From Hydractinia symbiolongicarpus (lineage: Eukaryota; Cnidaria; Hydrozoa; Anthoathecata; Hydractiniidae): a stretch of 60,000 bases of DNA. Within the stretch, counting starts at the first letter, position 1. Each line of letters begins with the position of its first letter. The notes beneath the pieces are model-generated. The model saw nothing but the letters and a program-made list of their open reading frames with translations. It searched no databases and had not been told where the DNA came from. Below, one piece after another: positions 34,208-47,665 of this stretch. The stretch lies in assembly GCF_029227915.1 (NCBI RefSeq), contig NC_079875.1, positions 3,288,001-3,348,000 on the forward strand. The letters are read 5' to 3'. The translations under genes were made by a program, and so were the position numbers.

Positions 34208-35008
34208 ATGATGCGTTTGGTGTTACTTGTGGCCATGGCTGCAGCTGTCTTGTGTAGGTACCACTTATTAAATTCAATGATTTTTTTCTCGCGTTATAAC
34301 TTTAACTACTGACAATTATTGAACACAAGGCATTTAATATTGTTAACTGATTTAATCTACTACCGGTGTTCCAGATAGTGTCTGTCCGTAACAGGCAAAT
34401 AGATGTGTTGTTTCCATTAAAAGTGACACTTACTAAACGGTTATCTTTATTCTGTCATTTCTATACTGAATTTAATTTTACTGTTTTGTTAAAAAAAATC
34501 ATCTATAAATTGCGACACATAAAGTTTACATAAACGAAAATACCCATAGTGGTACACCTTGGATTGAAACAGTACAGTTAAATTTACTGCTGTTAATTTA
34601 GGTCAATCCGACTTTGGTCCACAGCAGCTTATATCCAAAAACTATCCGAATTATTGCGTTGGTGAAAAACATGGAAACCAAGTGTATATCATTAATTCTG
34701 GGAAGTTAAACATGCCCGTGCTGTGGACCGAACCACGGACGTGGAAATTGCAAAGCGAACTCCATAACCAGAAGGTCACACACCACGAATCTTAATCCAA
34801 TTTGCAACATTGTTTGTATATGTTTTCCTCATATTAGCGTTGCTATTCGTTCTATTTTCAGACAACGATGAAGAACTTCCATAATCCTGGAACTGAGATA
34901 CCAAGACCATATGGCAACGAATTTGATATAGGAGCTTTGTTTCACATGTCAAAAGATAAACTCTTTAACCTTTATGTCGAGTTTATTTCAAGCTCGCTTC
35001 TTGATTGA
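34208..35008 (+). CDS. Small secreted protein of unknown family (three exons)
   Basis: Exons 34208-34253, 34602-34774 and 34862-35008 join in phase through donors GTAGGT and GTCACA and acceptors TTTAG and TTTTCAG, giving 121 residues and a TGA stop. The first exon encodes a clear signal peptide, MMRLVLLVAMAAAVLC, so the product should enter the secretory pathway. The mature part starts near QSDFGPQQ, contains NYPNYCVGEKHGNQVYI and LWTEPRTWKLQSEL, and has a single cysteine after the signal region, so it is not a typical disulfide-rich peptide. There is no membrane segment. I do not recognise the family. An AATAAA follows 150 bp later. A decayed copy of exon 1 lies 470 bp upstream, which suggests local duplication. 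Confidence 0.75.
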
Positions 35009-35159
35009 TATTTAAAACGTTGTCACCGAAGTTGAATTCCCAAGAAGAGAATTAAACAGTTTCGTTTGTTTTGATTTATCTCGGGAACATTCGCTTTGCC
35101 GAAAAGTAGAAATTATCATTGTAATATTATATAATTATTGTTCGAAAAATCTTCACTGG

Positions 35160-35165
35160 AATAAA
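35160..35165 (+). terminator. Polyadenylation signal (AATAAA) for the secreted-protein gene
   Basis: The first AATAAA after the TGA at 35006-35008 sits 152 bp downstream, within the sequence GGAATAAAAATAATG. Confidence 0.55.
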
Positions 35166-35169
35166 AATA

Positions 35170-38100
35170 ATGTTTTTATTACCCCAAAAAAAGTTTACAT
35201 TCGACTGTTTGTTTTTGTTTATTTGTTTTGTTTTGTTCTTGTAATTTAGGTAATTGACAGTGTGATTCAACATTTACAATTTTCTTCGTGAACATCTGCC
35301 TTAAGAAATGATCAATAACTTCCTTTCACTATTAGTAAATAAACCTTGAGTAAAACGGTCTTCGCAAATAAAGAAAATTTTGCGATTTTTCCATCCCATC
35401 AATTATTTGCTTCACCTATTGCTTCATCAAAATCTATTCACCATATAAACCTCCTAGGAAGACAATTATGCGTTGATTAAATTTGCTTAGGAGGGATAAG
35501 GTAGAGGGATAAGGAGAGATTACAGGAAAGGTGTATGAATATTCCTTCTTATTATCCTCATGGAAAATGAAAAAAGGTTAATATAATTAATGTAGTCTCA
35601 GAAAAAATCAAAGTTTCTAATTCATGAAAACTCATTTCCGAAAGAGTTGCAAATAGCTGATTGGTGAATCTCTCTTTTCGTTAAAATAAGACAACGCGTG
35701 AAATTACATCCCTAAAGATAGTTAAGATGATTCAGTGATTCTAGATTAGTTCACAGAGAAAATTGTATTACTCTTATGGTTGTGTAAGAATATAGCTGAA
35801 TAAAGTCGTTGATAAAAACTTGTAAGACACTTTTAATTCTTAAAGAATCCCTTTTCGTATTTTTAATTCTTGTCATAATTGCCTATGGAAGATGTTTGTT
35901 TCAGCATTTAAACAGAGCAAACATTTAAAAAATGGTTTTTGAAACAGTTTCGTCACTATTTGTGCGTGTGAAGTTAACCGCAATTTTTGTTTTTGTTCTG
36001 CTTTAATAAAATTTTTGTTCATGTTGCACTATTCCCCATTCAGATAGAATATTAAATTATCATGACAAAACTGAAGTTATCAGAGCAATATAATATTCTG
36101 GTTGGATTTTATTTTAATTTGAAAAAAATAATTATTTTGAAAACGAGGCTATTCTTAGAAAGCTCGGCTATATGAAGGAACAGAATTAGTTACGAAATTA
36201 GGTAATTTGTTCTACCTTTTGTTAATGAACTTAGGGATGAGAATCATTTTTAGTATCGACCTCTTTTATTAAATTTGGCATAATTAGGAAATTCGGGAAA
36301 GGTCTATTGGTTAAAAATAAATACGGAAATTCGGTTTAAATTTGCTCGCGTGTTGAATTCTGTACCTAGACCGTCTTGGCGGGTTTTCTCCTTATCCTAT
36401 TGCGTTTCTCTGATGGTATTTTTGGCAACACATTACTGCTTAACACTGGAGAACTATTCTGTACGCTCAAATAAACGGTTTTCAATTGACTAGATAGAAT
36501 AAAAACAAGAAAAAACAAAATAGTAAGAGAAGTACAATGTCGTTTGTAATTAATTTTTAAAACTTTCGACTTTGTTCTCTCTATCATCAGTATATGAATA
36601 CTAGTGCATCTCGTTACTTGTGGCACCATTTTGCGCAATATAGATACTACGTATTATATAAACTGACCATATATGGTAATTAAAAACGAATAAAGTATTC
36701 CTAGACAAATAATTACATATTATCAAAAAGATATAATAGAAATGATGTGATTTTTATGAATCATCAAGATTTCTCTCATTTCTCAAGATTATTAGGAACT
36801 CATGTGACAAAACTAAAGTCATAAAAATAAGCTAGCAAATAATGTTTCTTCACTGCATATAACTGGGCACTTCGACAAAATTTTTGCAACAACAAAAAAC
36901 GATGCTGTTTAATAGGGGCAGTTTGACTAGTTATTAATTCGGTATTGTAAAAAAATTGTCAAAAAGTACAAAAAAGTAAAAAAGTAGGGCTAAACAATGA
37001 CTCAATTTTTAAATTGTATTTTGAAGATTTTTAATATAAATGCATTTAAGCAAGAACTTTATCTTGTCAAAAAAAACACAATTTGAAAGCTGAACATTCA
37101 CAGGAAGCGTAAAAAATAACGCTGACAACGGTTACAAGTTTCATGTTCACGTAGTTTAACCATTTTTTATATATTAACACGTCATCGATTTAAACAAACA
37201 AGTTTTAGTTTCTGCGAATGTTTTTCTTCTTATGTCATGATCAAAATAGATACAAATTAAATTTCTTTAAAACCAGAGAAGAAGAACTTTTTTTGTGTTT
37301 TTATAAATACAGAATAGATGCTTTTCTTCAATGCAGTGAATTGAAAAGTATACTTCTTTATCCGAACGTGTTTTTCTATTCTGGTGAAAAGCTAAGGAAG
37401 TGTGACAGGGAGGAACAGGGCGGGAGCAAAGATGTGAAGATATGACAAAGGCATTTATAGCATTAGTAAGGACACAAAATGACACATCGAACTGGAAACA
37501 TACTTTTCTTGGTAACGTTTTATTTTGAAGACATGTTTTAATACATAGAAGTGTTTAGTAACATAACATTCAGCCATATTTGGTTTCATACTCTCCTTGA
37601 CTCCTTCTCTTATTAACTGACGTCATAAAAGACTACATGACTTGTAAAAAAATGACACAGAATAATGTTCAAAGAAATTGAGTTCTACTTTCGATCACAA
37701 GCGAGAGGAGTAATTTCGGTGTTTTCCTTGTTCAGAAACTGCCTCGCAAAAATTATCGTATTTTTTAACCAAACACATGTAATGTTTAAACACTCACGCT
37801 GTCACGTAATTTGTTACTATAAAAGCAGATTACACTTTCAAACATTTAAATATAAAAAAGTAAAAGTTTAAATCTTAAGAAAGAAAAATTATTACATTGC
37901 TCAAAACTTCGTAAGTATCATCATTTCTTTACAATCCAATTTTTAAATGTTTACAATGTTACGTTGTCATTAGCCCGTAATCTTCATCAAAAATTAGAGG
38001 GCATTTCTTAACATTGAAAAACAAATGGTCACCACTCTAAGATTGTGCCTCTTTATATGCGTAGTTTAAGAATAAGTAGTTAAAATGCATACGTTTAGCA

Positions 38101-40980
38101 ATTTTGGGTTTTAAAACAATTCATCCACGAGAACTTAGAGGATGGACGCTGTTTACGTCGTCACTACATTGTCAACATTGACTTGTTAAAAGGGCATTTG
38201 TCTAATAAAAAAGGAAGCAAATGTTACACTTGTAATTGTGATCTTGTTATATTTGTAGCTGTAATCCATTCTAACTGTTTGGCAAATTCTTTTTTATTAT
38301 GAAAAATTATGTAAAGTATAACAAGCGACATCACTAACTTATTACAACAGATCCCTTAGTAGGGATCGACAAGATGGCGCATCCAAGTTAGACATGTCAC
38401 ATATGCTCTTCTATTTGTAAATACCTTCTCGGAAAAAAATCGTCGGTAAAAAATAGCAGTCAACAAGGCAAAGATTCGTCACTTTTTACCTACGATTTTT
38501 TTACCGATAAAGTGTCTTTTTTATATGCTAGTGCTCAATACCACAACAATGTTTTCAGCGTAAAATGTTCTCTACTTCCACTCGCCTTTGTCTATCTCAG
38601 ATTACCTGACGTTTCATAACTCATCATCTGAGTTGCAACAATAAAAATTGTTTACAGAAATTGAATACAGTGTCACACATTGGAGAACAAAACGTAATTT
38701 CGGTTATCACTCCGAGTTTTGTTTTTTGTTGTTGTTGTTCTATTCAATCACATATATTGGAAACAAAAACAAACAAATCATTCAAAAATTCGAAGATCAA
38801 AAGCAAAAAGTTAAATTTAAAAAGTTAGATGAAAACTATCATTGCATTCAGTCTGAAAAATCTATCAGTATAGCTTCTCCTTGGTGGGAATAAACCAATA
38901 GTGATGATAAAAACACTTTCAACCCACTAACAATTATAAAGTACAATCTAAAAGAGTTATTGGTACCTTCTGTGTTTGGTTATGTCAATTTTAAACTTAA
39001 AAAATATATTTTTTTATATAACTAATTGTAGACTAATAATTCAATAACTTAGTTCCATTTGTATGTAGCTCATCTTGTCGGTGTAAAGATTGCTTCCTAA
39101 AATTGCAATTTTTGCCAAAACAAAAATTGAAGGGTGGTCACTGCAACCTTGATCTTGTTTTTCGACCACAACTAAAACGTTATAGGCAATACAGGCAATA
39201 TCTCTCCCGAATCACCAGATAATTGAAGAATGTGAATTAAAGTGCTTAAAATCCTATATAGATTAGGTATATTTGGACTCGCGTAAATCAAAGTCAAGAA
39301 ATCATCGCATCGTCGTAATCTGTTTTTAGGTTGTCACAGTATGGAATCGTCAAATTCATCAAATCATGTTAAGCAAACCAAATTCAAATGGAACAAAAAG
39401 ATATTGGACTCCATCAGAATTCATCGTAAAAATTACCAAGAAAACGTAAAGAGAAAAGAAGCTACAACGACAGAAAACGAACAAACAAACAAATACTCGC
39501 ACGTTACTTTCGCAATTAAAGAAGAATTCTGAAGCTCTCGAAAAATACAATCACAAAGGAAAAACTGAATTTACTGGATGGTTTCACACAATTTATCTGC
39601 TTTAGGTTATTGTTGACACGAGTATTACTTACAATATTTCTTGGAGTGGGAAGTCATTTTTGTATACGAGTATAAGTGATTGGCATTTAAGCTCATCTAT
39701 TTCCCTGCGACTTATGGCTGCTATTTCGTACAATTATGCACCCAGAATGCCTAGTAATAAAATGTTTAATATATATATTTTAACGCATTGTAATAAAAAA
39801 ATTTTGTGCACAAATTTCTTTATCAAGTACAAGAGACGGATTTTTAATACCCTTAGTGGAAAGAAAAAAATGATGAAATGATGATGTGTTTGTGTAATTT
39901 TGTGTCAAAAAGGAGACACTCTGAAGGCTTTCAAATAATGTACTTTAATCGCGGATACAATGGGTTTGCAGTGAAACATCTCGGTATGTCAAACGGGTTC
40001 AATAATTCACTCATTTTTTTATTTCATTAAACTTGAAATAATTTTATATGGAACAAATTAATTACGCATATTTAAAAAAGAAAACTTCCTTCCAACTCAT
40101 TTATTTTCGATTCCAATCTCGAACATAACTATTTTAAGTCAAAAGTATTCAACATAAATATATTTAACATAATCCTGAAAATAAATAAAAAAAAACACTT
40201 TCCATAAAAGCTTTTTTGGTCATAATGCGAAACAAAGTATGAGCGGAATTTTGGCTTATCACTTATTACTCGTGATGAGTGGCCGAGCGACGATATTAAA
40301 AATAAAATGTAAGGTAGCTTTTTTATTTAAGCAGATGTGACCACGTAAAGGCAGATAAACAAGGCAGAATTTAAAAAAAAATGGTGGGAAACGTCACTAC
40401 TGACCAAGACGTTTAATTTAAATAACGTTACTAGTTAGTTGGGCAAGTTTTAGAAACAGTGTGACTATTGGTCAAAAGTTGAATCTGCAATAACATGGCT
40501 TGTCAAAAACGAATCAGAAAATTAAAAAAGGCACAAAGTCGATGAATCATATGGCAATATGGAAAGAATCATTTGAAACTTTTACTCCAAACCCTTAAAA
40601 AGGTGTAGAAATCAGATAAGTAACCCTGTTTTAAAGACCGAGTGAGATGTGTTGGCCAAAAAGATATTCCCCCCTCCCATCCAAAAATTGACAAAGGACA
40701 TGTTACATTGCCATAAATTTTTGTTACCTCATATAAAATAAAGGCGGCCCCCTTGTTTTACATTCCCTACTCACCAGCTGTACATTACGTCACTTACCCA
40801 AGGCGCAGTGGCGCTCTCAACCAATTAACATCTCACCATTACAGGTGCCTTTCACCTACCAATTATATTTACCCATAAAATCACGTGACTTAGTCTTCTT
40901 TAGTAACTAGATAGCACATTTTTTCCCTTTCCTTTTTCACCTCGCTAATAATCGCACGCGGTTTATTATCAATCACTAAT
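35170..40980. other. Noncoding AT-rich region
   Basis: No exon, RNA gene or intact mobile element can be supported. Open frames of 60-90 codons occur on both strands at the frequency expected by chance. One (39341-39532, after a CTGTTTTTAG acceptor-like site) has an ATG but only low-complexity Lys/Asn-rich sequence. A CACGTGAC E-box occurs at about 40883. Confidence 0.55.
38430..38506. repeat. Imperfect 25-bp inverted repeat
   Basis: CGGAAAAAAATCGTCGGTAAA (38430-38450 and on) is the near reverse complement of CTTTTTACCTACGATTTTTT (38482-38501 and on), with about 30 bp between the arms. The arms could form a hairpin or mark a small foldback element. No target duplication was seen. Confidence 0.5.
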
Positions 40981-40994
40981 CAAATCTGTTAAGG

Positions 40995-41031
40995 ATGGCC
41001 AACAAACAAATCGAGAAAGAATTATTTAGAG
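40995..41031 (+). CDS. Candidate first coding exon of an unidentified gene
   Basis: ATG in a good context (AAGGATGGCC) opens MANKQIEKELFR and the exon would end in phase 1 before GTAACC. A CACGTGAC box lies about 110 bp upstream, with pyrimidine-rich sequence between. The exon at about 42846 (after CTTCCTTAG) would be in phase but would place a hydrophobic signal-like segment internally, which is doubtful. No protein family can be named. Confidence 0.25.
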
Positions 41032-42856
41032 GTAACCCTTTCGTTATAAACAGACCCTTCATAATGACCGACCGCTTACGCCAGGCCGGGTTGTTCTGAT
41101 TCTATCACAGATCAATTTCACTACCCGAGCAGAAAGTTGTATAAGAAACAAGGTTTGTGCGTCTGATGAAGCTCTTGTTTCTTAGGTCATCCCTTTACCC
41201 ACACAACATCCTTTCTCTACATACGATACTTCGAATCCTCCACTGGAGAGTAGGGACACCCAATCAAAAAACAAAAAAACATTATATATTTTTAAAGTCG
41301 AACAAAAGATGAAGTAAAATAACTTGATAATAATCAAAAGTATTTACAAGGACGTTAAGAGAAAAAATTGTAAGATCTTTTTCCTGACCTTCTGTTGCAA
41401 TGACGTCAAGTACTTGATTAATAATGCAACGGTTTTTTCACCTTTTTCTAGCCTCAAGAAGACTTTTAACTACATTCTTTTTTTATTTGCTTCTGTAGAC
41501 GAGCATTGTAAAGTCTTTTTCCGAGAAACTGTTGGTCGGTTTTGAACGTGTTAAAAGATGTTTTTGGTTGATGCGCATTTTCCGAAGTTGCAAGAGGGTA
41601 CTGCAGGAAGTGCAGAGGTGGTTTTGGTACTTTTTCTGTCTTAAAGAAGAATTATCCTTCGCGACAGTTCCTTAAAGAAGCCGGTAACTCGTACACACAA
41701 ACGAAATAATTTGCAAAAAATTTGATTTAAATAATTCGAATTCAATTCGATTAGGAAAAACTGTTTCACCTAAATTTCAGATTAAACACTTGTTTTGATA
41801 GACCAAGTTTGGAATATAGTATTTTTTTTAGCGAAATGACTCCTTTAGCAATATAAACAAGATGCAGAGACTGCATAAACTATCTCACTTTTAAAAAGGT
41901 GCAAATCAATACACTCATAATACTGACACACCCAATTCTGTTGTTTAATACACACTTGGGAAAACCAAAGTAGTGTATGCTACATAACATGTGGCCACAA
42001 ATCATGTTAAGTTTTGAAGCCTATTAAATGAATCTGGTCAGTTGTTAAAAGAACTTTGAGACATAATACAATACATAAGATGTTAAAACAGGCTTGATCG
42101 AAATAATTTTTTGTGGAAACAATATCAAAAATATTATGCTTCACGGTATACACGCTTTTTATAAAAAATACAAAATTCTAATCAAGCTGATCATTATTCT
42201 TATATCTTTATTGTTTTTATTTCTCTGTATTTTTCTACAGAACACGCCTATTTCTTTTTCCTTGAAACACCGGACGAGTGATGAAGGGTGCTAACATAAA
42301 GCAATGAGGTGAACGGTGTGATTGGGTAGCGAAGCTTTAAATAGAGTGAGAATAAGGTACACATACACTATTTTTTATAAGAATATGCTTTATAAGAATA
42401 TCATGCTGGGTTTTTCAGTTAAAAACATTAGGCAGACCTATTGTTTTTAACAATTTTGCTTAAACAATAGAGAAATAAAGAATAATGGATTTAAGACCTT
42501 AATGCATCCGGTCAATGACGTGGACGTCGTGTTCAGTATTTTGAAGAAAAAAATAATATCTTATGCGCTCGCGAAGTGTTACTGCAAGCATTGTAATCAT
42601 CATTTTACTTAAGTTATTTCATTTATGATAGTCACGAAATGGGCCTGGGCACAATCATGACGATATGATCACTACGGTTTAACTGATGTTTGTCTTTTTT
42701 TGGTTGTCCTCTTAATGACTTAACCGCTAGAACTAATTTCATAGACGAGGCAACAACAAATCAAATGGTTTAAAGACATCCTGTAGTGCCATTGGCTTTC
42801 GGCTAGTTATACATTAATACAAAGTAATTTATTCCTCTTCCTTAGGTGGTCCAACA

Positions 42857-42940
42857 ATGAAATACTTCTCCATTTTTCTTGCATTGACTGTTCCTCAAGT
42901 TTGGTCTGCACCAAATAGGTCGTTTTATGGACCGTCTTAG
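42857..42940 (+). CDS. Short ORF with signal-peptide character
   Basis: A 27-codon frame starts MKYFSIFLALTVPQVWSAPN, a good secretory signal with a plausible cleavage site after WSA, and stops at TAG 42938-42940. It follows a splice-acceptor-like TTCCTCTTCCTTAG at 42836-42845. It could be the last exon of a small gene, the first exon of a larger one whose donor I cannot find, or chance. Confidence 0.3.
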   Translation: MKYFSIFLALTVPQVWSAPNRSFYGPS

Positions 42941-43454
42941 TGTTGACAACGTTTTCTTGTGAATTGCTGTTATTATTATTTCATTTTTATCACAAAAATA
43001 TTCTTAGATTTTTCTGACAGTTATAAACATAAAGAGGTTTGTTAACTAAATTGAAAGTATGTTTATTTTTACTTTTTTATATTTTGCAAATACAAGAAAC
43101 AATATTAAGATAATAACACAAGTTTGTACCTACGTAATACCTCAAAAGTCAATTAAAAGTTATTAAAACTTCTAAGAAGTGACACAATAAGAAAATTGCA
43201 TCGTCATTGTGATAAATTAGGCAGTCCAATGCTATCGATTTTACAAAAAAAAATTTAATTAGAATCTCTAAAAAACAAATAAATCAATAAGAAAACATAT
43301 CATGGCCCTCTTGGTTTGAAAAGAAATTATTTTTTCTTTCCAACGCTTTTTACCGAGTTTTCTAAGTTTAAAAATAACTGATCAGTGCCGGTAGAAATCA
43401 ATTAAATACAAAATTTTACAAATACATAAACAAAATACAAACAATCATTTGTAT

Positions 43455-44779
43455 CTAATCGAGTTCGTCTGCATCAAGCATTGTTTCAAGAGTCAACGCC
43501 ATAATTTCGTTAGAAGCTTTTTCCATCTGATCCAACTGACCGTTTAACATTCGATATGTTCTTGAGAAGGACAATCCACTTGAAATCAATGTTCCAATGC
43601 CAAGAATATATCGACTAACTTCTTCTACGGCCATGCTTGACGAAAAGGATGCAAATAAACTTAGAAGGTTCTCAGTTGTATCTATAGATGTTAGTATTTG
43701 CACGTTGTTGAGGATGTTTTTCTTGTCTGAGTGGACTTTCTCTGAAAGACTGGCTAACGTTTCTTTACTTATACCAAATTGTTGTCGGTAAAATTGTAAC
43801 TCATGTAAGATAAGTGCCGTATCTATTGCTATGGAAGCACCAAGAAAAGGTATGCAGGCACCAGCAGCAGACATAAGCGACACGTACCATACTCGATTCT
43901 GAAGAATTTTCTTTTTCTCGACAATCATCGTGTCCGACAAGGATTGCAACGAAAGTGTCATCGCTTCTTTTTTTAGCTGTGGAAGTGCATCAATCAACTT
44001 CAAGCACAAGGATGGAAATTCATACTTTTGTGGGTCAAAATTAGATATTAGGAAAATATCAGGATTGCCAAAATCGGGTTGGAGTTTTTCAACACAATCG
44101 TTTCTTATTTCTTCCATGACATCTTTAACTTTAAAGTTGGCACGACATCGTTTCTCATTAAATAAATCCTGATCGATTTTGCTTCGGACAAAAAAAAAGT
44201 TTTTTTTAGCTTTTCGAATTTGTGACGCCAGCCAGATGTCATTCTCGCTAAATCGGTTGGCCGTAATGATCAAAAAGAAATCAAATCTGTAAAAAAAAAT
44301 CAACGATATACCATGATAATGACAAAACACAGAATAGCTGCAGCAATATAAATTGGAATAAAGTCACCCTACCTTTCAAAACCAATCTTTTGTAGATAAC
44401 TTTCATCTTTTGGAAACTTCGGGGTCCCAACACCTGGCAAGTCCCAGTACTGCAACATTGGATTTTTAGGGTCCGGATAAGATGTTGGTTCAGTTGTACA
44501 TTCCACAACACCCACACTCGCTGCATTCTCATCACGAGGTGTCAGACCCCGAATTGTATTTATAAAGCTGGATTTTCCAGTGCCAGAAGAACCAGTAATG
44601 CCACAATGGAGAGGTTGAGATTTCCAACCATCTAGCTTTGACTCCATGTCGGATATTACTAAATCCAACCCTTCTGTTTCCATTTTTTGCTTGATATCTT
44701 CCACATCGTCGGGCGTTACTACTGTGTATCGTCTTCTCACGTAGTCATCAATAAAAAGACCGGAACATATTTCATCCAT
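43455..44779 (-). CDS. Immunity-related GTPase (IRG/interferon-inducible GTPase family), two exons
   Basis: Exons on the minus strand are 44779-44373 and 44286-43455, joined through a GT donor (44372-44371) and an ACAG acceptor with a 2+1 codon split. They encode 412 residues, within the usual 400-460 range. G motifs: G1 GSSGTGKS (63-70), G3 DLPGVGT (113-119), G4-like RSKID (170-174), and a G5-like FLISN. The C-terminal half is helical with a hydrophobic segment (ACIPFLGASIAIDTALI) as in IRG proteins that bind membranes. The P-loop is of the GKS type. In vertebrates IRGs act on pathogen vacuoles and autophagy; in invertebrates the role is inferred. The gene looks intact. ATG 44779 is the first Met in the frame and follows a stop-rich leader. 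Confidence 0.9.
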
Positions 44780-47295
44780 TTTTTCAGAATACGAAGAGAT
44801 AATATAAAGAATGTTGTGTCTGGTTTCTTATTTTTGATCTGCACATCTAGGCGTTCAGAATTTTAATAAACAAATTACAGTTGACTGCGTAAATAAATTC
44901 TTAAACGAATGAGTGATTAATTGTACTGTTTATATATTATTTAAATCATTTCCCGGAAAAACATATTAGTAAGAAGAATGCTTTGTCTTGCGAAAGCCAT
45001 AGCTTATTGGACATAGCAAGGAGGTTTAAAAGGAGAAGGAGATACATCTAAGCGACTTCCATTTAAATTCTATTGAAATTTCTTTTGTTTACGCACTCCT
45101 CTTGAAAGCCATCCGTTGTGCCCCTTTTGGTGTATTTTTAAATGCCGAGAGTGAGACGAGTGTTTTAACGACAAAGCAGAACTTTTAAAAAACATGTTAG
45201 AACTAAATCGAAGATAAATTAAACACATAGCTCTGGTGAACTATAAGAATTTATGCAGGTGAAGTTTATTTTGTCTACTTACAAACTAATCTAGCTGATA
45301 TTTGGAGCTTGCATTGTGTAAATTGTTGCCCTGAGATATGATATAATTTTATATCTTGTAGATATTTCTGTATGTTCCCTCCTAGCACAGCGTCAGTTTA
45401 AAGATTGATAAAACTTTTGAAAGAATATTACTGCAGGAGGGGTTGCATGTTGGTACATTTTTTTTTCTTCAAAGTTACTAAATTTTCGGTATAGAATCAG
45501 TCTTCAGTGACTATTGTTTCTTTCATACAACAAAATATTGTTTCTATTTGTAATTATGCGAAAAAACTGAAAGAACTAATACAGAACATTTAGGAGAAAA
45601 GTAAATAGTCTAGTATTTGAGATTTAAAGTTGACAAGAAATAAAATTAAAAAGAACAATACGTTTCTTCGGCAATCAAGACGTGCTAATTTCTTAAAATC
45701 TTCCCCCCTCAGATAAAAACTAAATTTGTCTTTGCGGAGACACTAAATTGACCCTGCCACCTTTTATCTCAGTCTAAAATAACCTGTTTCATTCTGATGG
45801 CATACTTCTAAGCATACGAGAAAACAAATTCTCCTCTGTTGAAACTATCAATGCGATGGGAAGTAGAGAAAACAGTGAAATTCGCTACCCTAGAGTTACA
45901 GTAGCAGCTTCAATCATCAGAACTTCATTCATGTAGATGAACAGGGCTGCGCATGTGTTTATATGGTGACAAAACTCACCAGTATTATAATATACCGATC
46001 AAACCGATCTGTGTGAAAGAAGAATAGTCCTGGGTACAAGTTTGCATATCAGTTGTCTGTTTAAAAAACATCGCACAATAACTATTAATAAATAAGTTAA
46101 ATAAGTGATACGTTTTATGACGTCAATTTAAGTTTCTTGAATGCAAATACCAGTTCCATTAATTTGTCGAAACAAAGGAAAAAACAATTCAATAAATAAA
46201 TGTCTACGCTATGATAACAATAACACTGTCAAAAATGTGAATCAAAACAGCGATTACATTGAAAAGAATGTCTAACGCTTAAAACAACTCTTCTTATATT
46301 TCAGCTTTGTGTAAATAATCTTTAGCTAGTGGATACTGGGGAAAGGGGGCTTTGTACTTATCTTGCTCTTGCTACACATGTAAAAAGGGTATACTGCCAT
46401 TATTTTTGATCGGGATTGTAGCTAGCTAACAGTTGGAAAACATTTTTCATATTCTTTAGGGAACACTTTGATGACGTTCTGTCCTCGTGCTATTGACCCT
46501 AAGCACTTAACTTGTTAAGGTCAAGAAAATTTGGGCTCTCTGAAGATCCTTGAATATTCTCTAGCATAAACAAGTGGTCTATCCTTTCATCTGTTATTTT
46601 TGCATCTGGTCTAAATTATTCTATAGTATTTATAATTGCTGTAGTTTTCACTACAAATATGACACACCACAACATGACTAGGAAACCACTAAGGATTGTG
46701 TTTATTCTGTACCTCTAGCTACAAAAATTTCAGTTACACAAATTCACGCCACTAAAACACCATCTTTGATCGAAACGTCGTGCATACATTACTTTTCTCT
46801 GCATGCTTAATTTTGGGCGAATTTCTGTCTGTTGTGCCAGGGCCTCGTATCTTCATATCAAAAAATGCTACTGGCCCTGGGTTCGAGATTAGCGTTCAGG
46901 TTTTCTTTCGCCGGAAGATAATCACTTCATATTTAACACAAAGTCCTGTGACATTAGATTTGAAGTGACATTGCAAGTCGAAGTCGCCATCTCTTACACG
47001 GTCATATCATATAAACTTCATATAAACTGTACATAAGGAGAAGAACTCAAGGTTTTTAAAGGAAAAAAGAACAACAACTCTTTTAGGTGACATATATTAA
47101 AGACGTTCCGGCTGTACGACGGCCATTATCAAGGTTTTTATTAATTTTTCAGTTTGCGTAAAAATAAGTCGTAAAATGAAGTTAATGAGTGCGCCCTTAA
47201 AAAACCCTTTTTCTGGGATGAGTGCCCCTCTTCAAAATTTCAGAATTGAAGTAGTGGGCATTTATATGATTAAACACGGCACACCCATCGTGGGA

Positions 47296-47339
47296 TGGAT
47301 CGTGGGACTTGTGGGAATGGATCGTGGGACTTGTGGGAA
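47296..47339 (+). repeat. Perfect tandem duplication of a 22-bp unit
   Basis: TGGATCGTGGGACTTGTGGGAA occurs at 47296-47317 and again at 47318-47339 without a mismatch. Confidence 0.9.
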
Positions 47340-47599
47340 GATAGTTGTCAGTGAGAAGTTCTTGTCTAATTAAATCGCTAAAAATGTCATAGATGTGAAG
47401 TCTTCTACAATCGTGGATAAAATATGTTGAAACAAGACGGCTAAATTCGACCGCCACCACAAGTAATTGCGTAGGCTAACCATCATTATGGTAACTGCGT
47501 ACCATTGCGTTAAATGTCAAGTTAAGCGGTTCAGTGGTAAAGTAAACTATGCCACGAAATTTGGCCGAGCGTGTAGTACAGATATACTTTATGTCGTAC

Positions 47600-47665
47600 A
47601 ACAAGGAGTCAAACCGAGAACCGGCTTGTGTGATAGGCAAGTATGTTCGCACTGTGCTAAATGTA
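47600..47665 (-). repeat. tRNA-derived (SINE-like) sequence
   Basis: On the minus strand an A-box-like TTAGCACAGTGCG (47660-47648) is followed by ACTTGCCTATCACACAAG, which resembles an anticodon arm, and a B-box GGTTTGACTCC (47615-47605). The acceptor ends do not pair, so it is a degenerate tRNA-derived repeat. Confidence 0.5.

Noticed and set aside
39341-39532. 63-codon Lys/Asn-rich frame after an acceptor-like site
   Set aside because: Low complexity, no partner exon, no motif.
46780-46968. Possible secreted peptide with a GGGTTCGAGATT B-box-like string inside
   Set aside because: The signal is weak, starts with GTG, and no A-box or partner exon was found.
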